From positions 124,001-188,000 of the forward strand of contig NZ_RCIH01000008.1 in NCBI RefSeq assembly GCF_003675855.1: a stretch of 64,000 nt of DNA, in the 5' to 3' direction. Below the pieces are notes generated by a model, which was given only the letters and a program-made list of their open reading frames with translations, did not search any database and was not told the DNA's origin. Of this stretch, positions 34,459-41,316 are shown in pieces; positions within the stretch are counted from its first letter, which is position 1, and every line of letters starts with the position of its first letter. The translations under genes and the position numbers were made by a program. This DNA comes from Halostella salina (GTDB taxonomy: Archaea; Halobacteriota; Halobacteria; Halobacteriales; Natronoarchaeaceae).

Positions 34459-34713
34459 ATGATCCGCGAGCACGTCCACCACCTCCACCACGCGATCGAC
34501 GACCAGTCGCTGCCGGTGCGGGGTGCGATAACCCTGGGTGCGCTCCTGGCGCTGCCCCTGTTCGGAACTGCCGTCCGAACCCTCGGAAGCGCGCTGGGGC
34601 TCGGTCGGCTCGTGTTTCCGCTGCTGGTCCTCGCGCACGTCCCCGTGGTCGTGGCGCTGATCGCCGTCTGGTCGATCGGCTGTGACGTCTGCCGGACAGA
34701 GGGGTCCGCATGA
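34459..34713 (+). CDS. Small two-helix membrane protein with His-rich start and CxxC end
   Basis: This 84-residue protein starts MIREHVHHLHHAID, giving a cluster of histidines before two hydrophobic helices (residues about 23-42 and 50-74). It ends CDVCRTEGSA with a CxxC on the far side. The GGGAGGT sequence 9 nt before the ATG is a clear ribosome-binding site. Its stop overlaps the cupin ATG (ATGA). The His cluster and CxxC suggest metal contact; this is inference and no family was recognised. Confidence 0.7.
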   Translation: MIREHVHHLHHAIDDQSLPVRGAITLGALLALPLFGTAVRTLGSALGLGRLVFPLLVLAHVPVVVALIAVWSIGCDVCRTEGSA

Positions 34714-35093
34714 CGGCGACGGACTTCGACGCAGAACGCACCTACGGCGACGGCCAGTTCTCCGCCGTCCAGGTGTTCGAAAGCGACCGGATGAAAATCG
34801 TCTGCGGGTACTTCGAACCGGGCCAGTTCATTCCGGTGCACGCGCCGGCAAGCGACGTGGCGATCCACGTTCGGTCCGGCACGGGCATAGTCCGGGACGG
34901 GGACGACGAACACCGGGTCGACCCCGGTGACGTTGTCGTCGTCGCAGCGAACGCTGACCGCGGCGTGAAAGCCGACGCGGACGAGCGGCTGGAGGCGCTG
35001 CTCGTCACGGCACCGCCGCCGACCGACGCCGAGCACGACCCCGTTCGGAAGGGACTTCGGACCGGACAGTTCGATCCGCTCGACGACGGGTGA
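34710..35093 (+). CDS. Single-domain cupin protein
   Basis: This 127-residue cupin has the beta-barrel motif with PVHAPASDVAIHVRSGTG near residues 37-54 and DPGDVVVVAANADRG near residues 71-85. Only two histidines remain in the metal-binding region (H39, H48), so metal binding may be partial. It is coupled to the upstream membrane gene and precedes the ZIP transporter by 96 bp. It may act as a small sensor or metal-buffering protein in the same operon; no enzymatic role can be assigned. Confidence 0.78.
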   Translation: MTATDFDAERTYGDGQFSAVQVFESDRMKIVCGYFEPGQFIPVHAPASDVAIHVRSGTGIVRDGDDEHRVDPGDVVVVAANADRGVKADADERLEALLVTAPPPTDAEHDPVRKGLRTGQFDPLDDG

Positions 35094-35188
35094 CCGGTTT
35101 CCGCGGCGGGCGTTCCGGGACGTGAGTAGCTTCAAGAGTCCGGGCGTCGACAGGTGACCCAACCAATGACCGCTCCCGGGTGGCGCGG

Positions 35189-36016
35189 ATGGTAGCCGAG
35201 CAGTTCGTCGAGCTGTTCGGCAGCGATCCGGTCGTCCACGGGTTCGTCGGCGGCCTGTTCATCGCGACGCTGAACCTCGTCGGCGCGTCGCTCGTGTTCG
35301 TCTGGCGGAACCCCTCCGAGCGGTCACTGGACGGCGTGCTCGGCTTCGCCGCGGGCGTGATGCTCGCCGCCAGCTTCACGAGCCTGATCATCCCCGGGAT
35401 CGAGACGTACTCGGGCGGTGATCCGATCCCCGTGCTGCTTGGCGTCGCGCTCGGCGCGGTGGCGCTTGACCGGTCCGACGTGCTCGTCCCCCACGCACAC
35501 TATCTCGTCACCGGGCGGCGACGGACGGACGCCGCGAACCCCTCGGAGAGCCTCCCGGTCGACGACAAACGGCTCGCGGGCGTCGTGCTGTTCGTGCTGG
35601 CGATCACCATCCACAACATGCCCGAAGGGCTCGCCGTCGGCGTCGGCTTCGGCAGCGGCGACCCGGCCGCCGCCATCCCGCTCATGCTCGCGATCGGGAT
35701 TCAGAACATCCCGGAGGGGTTCGCCGTGTCGGTCGCCGCGGTCAACGCCGGGCTCGACAGGCGGTTCTACGCGGCAGTCGCAGGGATCCGCGCGGGCGTC
35801 GTCGAGATACCGCTGGCCGTGCTCGGCGCGTTCGCCGTCCAGCGGGTGTCCGCGCTGCTCCCCTACGCGATGGGGTTCGCTGCGGGCGCGATGCTGTTCG
35901 TCATCAGCGACGAGATCGTCCCCGAGACCCACACGCGGGGCAACGAGCGGGTCGCCACGCTGGGTACGATCCTCGGCACGATCGTGATGCTCTATCTGGA
36001 CATCGCGCTCGCGTAG
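35189..36016 (+). CDS. ZIP-family divalent metal transporter (GufA-like)
   Basis: This 275-residue ZIP protein has about eight transmembrane helices and the paired metal-path motifs HNMPEGLAVG and QNIPEGFAVS. It should import or equilibrate Zn2+, Fe2+ or Mn2+ across the membrane. It starts at ATG 35189; a GTG at 35180 would add three residues. It is the third gene after the TTAGG-N4-CCTAA site, which suggests repression when its metal is plentiful. The specific metal cannot be deduced. Confidence 0.87.
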   Translation: MVAEQFVELFGSDPVVHGFVGGLFIATLNLVGASLVFVWRNPSERSLDGVLGFAAGVMLAASFTSLIIPGIETYSGGDPIPVLLGVALGAVALDRSDVLVPHAHYLVTGRRRTDAANPSESLPVDDKRLAGVVLFVLAITIHNMPEGLAVGVGFGSGDPAAAIPLMLAIGIQNIPEGFAVSVAAVNAGLDRRFYAAVAGIRAGVVEIPLAVLGAFAVQRVSALLPYAMGFAAGAMLFVISDEIVPETHTRGNERVATLGTILGTIVMLYLDIALA

Positions 36017-36063
36017 GGCGTCCGGTCGAAAGCTCCATGGTCCTCACACGCGTCCATGGGAGT

Positions 36064-36438
36064 ATGAGTTCCGACGACAGACCGACCGTCGAAGACGTGA
36101 TGTCCTCGCCGCTGGAGACGATCCCCGCCGACGCCACGGTGATGGAAGCCACCCAGCGGATGCGCGAGAAGGACATCAACGCGCTGGTCGTGCCGACGAC
36201 GCCACGGGCCATCATCAGCAGTACGGACGTGCTGGACGCCGTCGCCGACGGCCGTGACGTGACCGAACTGGCGGTGAGCGACGTGATGACGACCGACGTC
36301 GAGACCGCCGCGCCGGACCTCTACATGGAGGAGGTCGCCGCGATGATGACCACGTACGGGATCAAACACCTCCCGGTCGTCGACGACGACTACGTTGGGA
36401 TGATCTCCTCGACAGACGTGACCGCGCATCTGTCCTGA
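36064..36438 (+). CDS. Tandem CBS-domain protein
   Basis: This 124-residue protein consists of two CBS motifs (VEDVMSSPLETIPADATVME and VSDVMTTDVETAAPDLYMEE) forming one Bateman module. Such modules bind adenosine nucleotides or S-adenosylmethionine and regulate partners. It starts at the ATG for MSSDDRPT, 48 nt after the ZIP gene, so it may be expressed with that operon. Confidence 0.85.
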   Translation: MSSDDRPTVEDVMSSPLETIPADATVMEATQRMREKDINALVVPTTPRAIISSTDVLDAVADGRDVTELAVSDVMTTDVETAAPDLYMEEVAAMMTTYGIKHLPVVDDDYVGMISSTDVTAHLS

Positions 36439-36531
36439 CCGCCGTCGGGGGCGACTTCACCGACCCGAGAGATCCGGCCGGTAGAGACGTTCCCTAACGT
36501 TTATTGGCTGTGCCCCGGTCAGGTCAAACGA

Positions 36532-37299
36532 TTGATGTCCCTCCGAACCCCCTCCAACCTCCGGGGTAAGCGGCCGACGGTCCGGTCCGTCGTCGGCGTG
36601 CCGTTCCGGGCGCAGACCTACAAGAACCTGCTGTACCTGGCGCTTGCGTTCCCGCTCGGGCTCGCGTACTTTATCGCGCTGTCGGTCGGGCTGTCCCTCT
36701 CGCTGGCGATGATCGTCCTCGTCGTCGGCGTGCCGTTGACCGCGCTCGTGCTGGTCTGTGCGGTCGGCGCTGCCCGGTTCGAATCGATACTGGCGAGCGT
36801 GCTGCTCGGCGTGGACATCGACACGCCCGAGCGAGTGTGGCTCCGCGAGGAAGGGGTCCTGACCCGCGCGAAGGGCCTGTTCCTCTCGGTGAACACGTGG
36901 AAGGCCGTGCTGTACCTCGCGAGCAAGTTCGTCGTGGGGATCCTCTCGTTTATCCTCCTGCTGACGCTGTTCGTGACCAGCGGCACGCTGATGGCCGTCC
37001 CGCTGTTCTACGACCAGCCCGGCGTCCACGTCGGTCTCATCATGCACGGGCCGGTCCAGTTGACGCCCTCCCTGTACGTCCCCTGGGATAGCCTGCTCAT
37101 CGGCGTCGAAACGGTGGTGACAATCACCTCGTGGGAAGTGACCACCCTGCCGCAGGCGCTGTTGATGTCGCTGCTGGGCTGTTGTCTCCTGCTCGCCGCC
37201 ATGAACGTCACGAACGCCTTCGCCTGGATCACCGGTCGCTACGCGCAGTTCATGCTCGGCGAGGCGTCGGTCAACCCGGTCGTCGACAGGGATATCTGA
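36532..37299 (+). CDS. Putative-sensor-domain membrane protein (paralogue)
   Basis: This 255-residue membrane protein shares the QTYKNLLYLALAFPLGLAYFI segment (residues 24-44) and helix pattern with the protein at 24218-24955. It has four to five hydrophobic helices and no attached output domain. A different C-terminal helix, ending ITGRYAQFMLG, parallels LNWLAETGAA in the other copy. Function unknown; the conserved family name 'putative sensor' comes from fusion to kinases elsewhere. Confidence 0.75.
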   Translation: MMSLRTPSNLRGKRPTVRSVVGVPFRAQTYKNLLYLALAFPLGLAYFIALSVGLSLSLAMIVLVVGVPLTALVLVCAVGAARFESILASVLLGVDIDTPERVWLREEGVLTRAKGLFLSVNTWKAVLYLASKFVVGILSFILLLTLFVTSGTLMAVPLFYDQPGVHVGLIMHGPVQLTPSLYVPWDSLLIGVETVVTITSWEVTTLPQALLMSLLGCCLLLAAMNVTNAFAWITGRYAQFMLGEASVNPVVDRDI

Positions 37300-37306
37300 C
37301 CGACGG

Positions 37307-37471
37307 TCAGCGACCCCACTCGTAGAACCACCACGCCGCGCCGAACAGCAGCAGCCCCGCGCCGAGCACGGACGTCGTCGGTTCGGGAACGACGAACAGC
37401 ACGAACCCGACGAGAAGCACCGCCGTGGGTTCGATCTCGTTCCAGTACTCGCTCCAGGTCGGTAGCGCCAT
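37307..37471 (-). CDS. Short two-helix membrane protein
   Basis: This 54-residue protein starts MALPTWSEYWNEIEP, followed by two hydrophobic helices (residues about 17-31 and 34-49) and a basic end EWGR. It converges on the sensor-domain gene with 7 nt between stops. The composition and length are typical of small haloarchaeal membrane proteins. No named family recognised. Confidence 0.6.
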   Translation of the reverse strand: MALPTWSEYWNEIEPTAVLLVGFVLFVVPEPTTSVLGAGLLLFGAAWWFYEWGR

Positions 37472-37547
37472 ACGCTGTGGACCACGTGGAGGCGGAAAAA
37501 ACGGAACCGTGGGGATCGGTGACACCCGAAAGACCGAGCGGCCTGTG

Positions 37548-37973
37548 TCAGCGGACGACCGTCACCGGGACTTCCGACCGTCGCATCACCGACTCCGCGA
37601 CGCTGCCGAGCAGGAGCCGTTCTATCCCGTCGCGACCGTGGCTCCCCATGACGATGCCCTCGGGATCGTGCTCCTCGACGTAGGAGATGATGGCGTGTCG
37701 GGGCCGGTCGACTTCCGTGAGCGTCGTCAGTTCGGCGTCGTACTCCGCGGCGATCTCGCGGGCGCGGTCGTGGATCCCGTCGGCCCGTTCCTTGGCGCTC
37801 TCGTACCACTCCTCGCCCATCGGCACGGTCTCGACGTTCGCCGGGTACGCCGCCTCGACCGGGTCGATGACGTACAGCGTCGTCACGGAGTCGTCGGGGA
37901 AGTGCTCCAGCGCGTATTCGAGCGCACTGTACGACAGCGGCGACCCGTCGATCGGGACCAGAATATCCGTCAT
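37548..37973 (-). CDS. Universal stress protein (UspA)
   Basis: This 141-residue single UspA domain opens MTDILVPIDGSPLSYSALEY and ends with the nucleotide-binding pattern GSHGRDGIERLLLGSVAE. The start is the ATG at 37973; upstream residues in frame are not conserved in the family. It stands between the small membrane gene and the recombinase gene, all on the minus strand, with no evidence of a shared function. Confidence 0.88.
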   Translation of the reverse strand: MTDILVPIDGSPLSYSALEYALEHFPDDSVTTLYVIDPVEAAYPANVETVPMGEEWYESAKERADGIHDRAREIAAEYDAELTTLTEVDRPRHAIISYVEEHDPEGIVMGSHGRDGIERLLLGSVAESVMRRSEVPVTVVR

Positions 37974-38045
37974 GGATCGACCTACACGGAGGGATGACAA
38001 GTATCTGGCTCCGCGACCGATGAGCAACCGGCGGGACCGACGCCG

Positions 38046-39164
38046 TCACTCCCCGTCGATCTCCTCGAACGCGTCCGTCATGCGGTCGGCCATGTCGCCG
38101 GCCTCGATGTGGGAGTAGTGTTCCCGGACGATCTCCTCCGAGTTGTCGAGCGCCCGCGCCGCGGCAGCGTGCCCGAAGGTTCGGACCAGTACCTCGCCCG
38201 CGCCGCGCCGCGCGCCGTGGGGCTGGAGGTAGTCGTTGTCGTCGTCGAGGTTGATGTCGGCCTCGTCACAGAGTCGACGAAGTATCCGGCGTCCGGCGTC
38301 CGTCGTGATCGACGGCGGGGCCACGTCGAGCGCCAGGCACGTCTCGAACACCGTTCGGTCGGCTCGGGCGTCGGCGATCGCCGCGTCGTCGTACCCGCGA
38401 TCCGCGAGTTCCGTCTCGATCCGGTCGGCCAGCGTCGGCCGGTGGAACGTCGGAAACACCGGCCAGTCGTCGCTCGGCGGGTCGAGTTCAGTTCGATATC
38501 GTCGTATTGGGTTTACGACCGGTTCGGGGAGACCGCGGTCGTCGAACCGCTGTTTCTTGGCGAACACCGTCAGGTAGCGGTCGTCGAGTTCGACATCGCG
38601 CCAGCGGACCCCGTCCCGCCGGTCGTCGTTCCGGTCGGCGAGCACCTCGGCCCCACGAACCCCCGAGTACGACAGGAGGTAGACGAGCGCGCGGTCTCGA
38701 CAGGCCGCGATGGCGGCGCGGGAGTCCTCGCCGGCGAATGCTTCCCGGACGCGCTCATCGACGAACGACGTGAGCGCCCGTCGGTCCGCGGGACTCCACG
38801 CCTGCTGGTCTCCGCTCGTTCGGCCGTTCTCCGCCGGTAGCGGCTCGGTCGCCTCGCGTCGCTGGGCGATGTTCTCCGGGAGGAAGCCCTCGCGGACCGC
38901 CCAGCCGCAGAACGACGAGACGTAGGCGTAGTACGTCCGTACGGTGCCGGCTGTCCACCCCTGCCGGGCGAGCTGCCGGGCGTACGCCCGGAGGTCCGAC
39001 GGCGACAGGTCATCGAACTCGGTCGGACGGTTCTCGTCGTCGAGAAACGACACGAACCGGTCGAGTTCGCGAGCAGCGTCGCGCCGATAGTTGCCCGATT
39101 CGCCGCCGCGACCCTTTCCCTTGTCCGCGAGGAAGTCGTCGACCACGGCGTCGATCCGCGTCAC
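38046..39164 (-). CDS. Tyrosine-type site-specific recombinase / integrase
   Basis: About 372 residues from the GTG at 39164. The N-terminal SAM-like core-binding domain is followed by the catalytic domain: first Arg in SYSGVRGAEVL, a Lys in FAKKQRF, HGARRGAGEVLVR for the His-x-x-Arg box, and the Tyr nucleophile near the C terminus in VREHYSHIEAG. All catalytic positions appear present. An in-frame GTG at 39290 lies upstream of the TATA-like box and is therefore unlikely to be used. No tRNA is adjacent and no virus or plasmid genes follow, so it is an orphan of a mobile element or a domesticated recombinase. Confidence 0.85.
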   Translation of the reverse strand: MTRIDAVVDDFLADKGKGRGGESGNYRRDAARELDRFVSFLDDENRPTEFDDLSPSDLRAYARQLARQGWTAGTVRTYYAYVSSFCGWAVREGFLPENIAQRREATEPLPAENGRTSGDQQAWSPADRRALTSFVDERVREAFAGEDSRAAIAACRDRALVYLLSYSGVRGAEVLADRNDDRRDGVRWRDVELDDRYLTVFAKKQRFDDRGLPEPVVNPIRRYRTELDPPSDDWPVFPTFHRPTLADRIETELADRGYDDAAIADARADRTVFETCLALDVAPPSITTDAGRRILRRLCDEADINLDDDNDYLQPHGARRGAGEVLVRTFGHAAAARALDNSEEIVREHYSHIEAGDMADRMTDAFEEIDGE

Positions 39165-39257
39165 GGGGAGTCCCCTCCGAGAACGGTCGGTTCCGCACCG
39201 GTATCCGGTGATCCTTCCGATCGCATCGTGTTCGCTTCGGACGAGGGCAGGTGGGCC

Positions 39258-39298
39258 CTTATATTTACTCGTGCTTACCTCACTAAGCACGAGTAAAT
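39258..39298. promoter_or_regulatory. Integrase promoter with a long palindrome
   Basis: The perfect inverted repeat ATTTACTCGTGCTTA / TAAGCACGAGTAAAT (arms 39263-39277 and 39284-39298, 6-nt centre) overlaps the TATA-like AAATATAAG (39258-39266 on the minus strand) that drives the recombinase. A protein bound here would block the promoter, as in autorepression by integrase or an accessory regulator. It could also be a recombinase recognition site. Confidence 0.6.
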
Positions 39299-39299
39299 G

Positions 39300-39926
39300 T
39301 ATTCCACAGAGAAAAGGCGTATGTGGGTCTGTTACGGCGGGAAACGTGGTTTTTCAGATTTATAAAGTTCATAGTGATATACCAAATTGTCCACGCCCCC
39401 GGTACAAAAACGAGAACGGCGCGTCGTACCCGAGACCGGTCGGATACCCTGAACGCTGATACGCCTCCCCGTCCGATCCGACAACGATATCCGTTCGATG
39501 CTCACCGATACCCCCGGAATCCACCACATCACAGGGGATGATCGGGTCGTTCATAGAACAACTCAGTGAACAGTCGCGTTCGTAACCCGGATTCGACAGG
39601 CAGTGGGTCGGATACATCCGGGAAACTGGCGAACCACAGGACAGAAATCAGAAATATCCGAACCCAGCGTCACCGACCGACCCACGATACGTATCGTCAG
39701 CGAGTTGTGTAGCGCGGATCCGGGGAAGACGTGTTGCGGTCTGGACCCGTTTTTCACGCCTGATACTCCGGTACGCAACATCGTGGTCGGTCTCGCGTGT
39801 TTGCAGAGGCAGTCCCGTCGCACCGCGGCCACAAACAGGATGACGAAATCGCGGGTGCCGTTTTTAGGCGACACGAAAAATATCATAGAGGTAGTACCTG
39901 TTCTGGTATTCGCGTATGAGTGCTCT
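39300..39926. other. Gene-poor AT-richer segment
   Basis: About 630 bp with lower GC than its surroundings and no open frame of haloarchaeal composition. The longest frame on the minus strand (39563-40078) is basic and cysteine-rich, unlike real proteins here. Together with the orphan recombinase on one side and the IS-type end on the other, the segment looks like the remnant of an integrated element. Confidence 0.5.
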
Positions 39927-39964
39927 TTAGGAGCCCCTAAACACCAGTTTTTAGGATCCCCTAA
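39927..39964. promoter_or_regulatory. Two DtxR-like palindromes upstream of the NifU-domain gene
   Basis: TTAGGAGCCCCTAA (39927-39940) and TTAGGATCCCCTAA (39951-39964) are two TTAGG-N4-CCTAA palindromes spaced 24 bp start to start, within a longer direct repeat. The second lies about 10 nt before a TATA-like TTTTATG (39974-39980) that precedes the NifU ATG at 40007. The same palindrome class overlaps the promoter of the ZIP operon. Confidence 0.6.
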
Positions 39965-40006
39965 TACCACAGTTTTATGATACTTGCGGGAATATGCTGA
40001 ACTGCA

Positions 40007-40333
40007 ATGAGCGCAGAAGGGCTTGAACGACAGACGCGAAACTTCCTGAGCAACAACGTTCCGCAGATCCAGCAACACGGCGGCAATTTCGAAGTGCGTG
40101 ACGTCGACGAAGCGGCCGGAACTGCGACCGTCGCCATCGGCGGCGCGTGTTCCGGGTGTGGCATCGCCCCGATGACGATGAAAGCCATCGAGCGCCGTCT
40201 ACCCGAAAGCGTCGACGGCCTCGAAGACGTCGAGGTCGTTCGCTCGGGCGGCCCGAGCGCCGCGGTGATGCCATCGAAAACCGAGGACATGGAGGACATG
40301 GACGAGTACGAGGATTACAATCCCCCGTTCTAA
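40007..40333 (+). CDS. NifU C-terminal-domain Fe-S cluster protein
   Basis: This 108-residue NifU-like domain has the cluster-binding CSGCGIAPM motif near residues 46-54, MTMKAIERRLPE, and an acidic Glu/Asp/Met-rich tail. Such proteins scaffold or carry 4Fe-4S clusters. The only nearby partners are the two TTAGG palindromes upstream, so its expression may follow iron or manganese status, which would be unusual for an otherwise housekeeping protein. The TATA-like box lies 27-33 nt before the ATG. Confidence 0.88.
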   Translation: MSAEGLERQTRNFLSNNVPQIQQHGGNFEVRDVDEAAGTATVAIGGACSGCGIAPMTMKAIERRLPESVDGLEDVEVVRSGGPSAAVMPSKTEDMEDMDEYEDYNPPF

Positions 40334-40400
40334 CTGACGGGTGTCGTCGTCGAGCGTCGCATCCACCGGCGTCTCGATAGGCGTCGCAGGTCGGGATCTG

Positions 40401-40455
40401 TTTTTACAGCGGTAGCGAGGCGAAAGCCACGGCTTTAGCCGTGGGAGGAGGTCAA
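40401..40455 (+). mobile_element. Solitary IS200/IS605-type right end with reRNA-like hairpin
   Basis: The sequence around GCGAGGCGAAAGCCACGG contains the hairpin CCACGGCT-TT-AGCCGTGG (40427-40444) followed by GAGGAGGTC. Haloarchaeal IS200/IS605 and IS1341-type elements end in this motif, which also forms the 3' scaffold of the TnpB guide RNA (omega/reRNA). No transposase or TnpB frame, intact or broken, is visible beside it. It is probably a relic left by excision or decay. Recognition is by memory of the motif, not alignment. Confidence 0.6.
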
Positions 40456-40530
40456 GAGCGTCTCCGAACTGGCGGCAATAGCACGAGTCCGGAGTCCGAC
40501 CCCACGTTCACCGGATTCGAACTGGAACAG

Positions 40531-41313
40531 TCACGAAAGCGAGGTCTCGTGGAACGTTCGGAGGACCGTCGAGTCGACGCTCGTCGGAAGCTTTCGGACC
40601 GCGAGTTCAGCGTCCGCCCGTCGGCGCTGGGCACGCTGGCGGAGCCGCCGGTCCTCGGCTTCGAACCGGACGTGTGGAAACCCGGTAGCGTCGGGGTCGA
40701 GGGCGGACTGGAGCAGTCTGGCGGCGGCAAGCCCCTCGCCGAACTCCGCGATGGCATCGTGCCGATCCGCGTCGACGCCGGCCAGTGTCGCACCGATGAC
40801 AGCAGCACACGCACCGAGACTGCCCGCCAGCCGGTCAGGAAGCGGTCTGTTCGGGTCGGCCGACGCCTGCGCGTGTTCGGCGTAGAACGCATCAGTGATC
40901 CCTTCGATCGCCGCGGTGAGTGCACGGAAGCAGTCGCCGAGGGCCACGTGGTCGGGCGAACCCAGGGCTGCGTACGCCGACGTTGAGAGATAATCGCCGG
41001 CCAGTAGCGCCGTCGTCGGGTCCCATGAGGGGGAACGACCGGGATCAGCGGCGATGTCTCCGAGCAGTTCACATCGGAGCCGGCAGTAGCCCCGGAGGAG
41101 TTCGATCGCTGCCCCCGCAGGGACCACCATGTCGGGGTCGGTCGTACCCACGACCGACTCGTACGTCACCGCCACGAACCGGCCGTACCATTCGTCATCG
41201 GCCGCTCGAACTGCCTCGCGGGCAACCGCCATCGCGCTTCCATCCTTCCCGTCAAGCAGGTTCCCGATCAGGTCGTCGACCTTCACACACCGGTCGTTGG
41301 CCTGCGGGTCCAT
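40531..41313 (-). CDS. Polyprenyl-synthase-like protein lacking the aspartate-rich motifs
   Basis: This 260-residue helical protein has the pattern AAIELLRGYCRLRCELLGDI and LLAGDYLSTSAYAAL, recalling the regions around the first metal motif and the LAGD segment of class I isoprenyl diphosphate synthases. The first DDxxD is absent and no second one is visible. It may be a non-catalytic or repurposed prenyl-synthase homologue, of the kind labelled DUF7114 in haloarchaea. It lies directly downstream of the MATE gene (3 nt apart) on the same strand, suggesting co-expression. Confidence 0.55.
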   Translation of the reverse strand: MDPQANDRCVKVDDLIGNLLDGKDGSAMAVAREAVRAADDEWYGRFVAVTYESVVGTTDPDMVVPAGAAIELLRGYCRLRCELLGDIAADPGRSPSWDPTTALLAGDYLSTSAYAALGSPDHVALGDCFRALTAAIEGITDAFYAEHAQASADPNRPLPDRLAGSLGACAAVIGATLAGVDADRHDAIAEFGEGLAAARLLQSALDPDATGFPHVRFEAEDRRLRQRAQRRRADAELAVRKLPTSVDSTVLRTFHETSLS

Positions 41314-41316
41314 CGC

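Noticed and set aside
39165-39290. A longer integrase starting at a GTG inside the palindrome
   Set aside because: The probable TATA box lies downstream of that GTG, so the transcript would not contain it.
39563-40078. A 171-codon minus-strand frame across the gene-poor region and the NifU promoter
   Set aside because: It is basic and cysteine-rich, overlaps the two palindromes and the NifU start, and has no family resemblance.
40508-40530. A tRNA T-arm-like GTTCGAATCC on the minus strand near the mobile island
   Set aside because: The flanking bases do not form a T-stem and there is no acceptor or anticodon arm, so it is not a tRNA or a clear attachment-site fragment.
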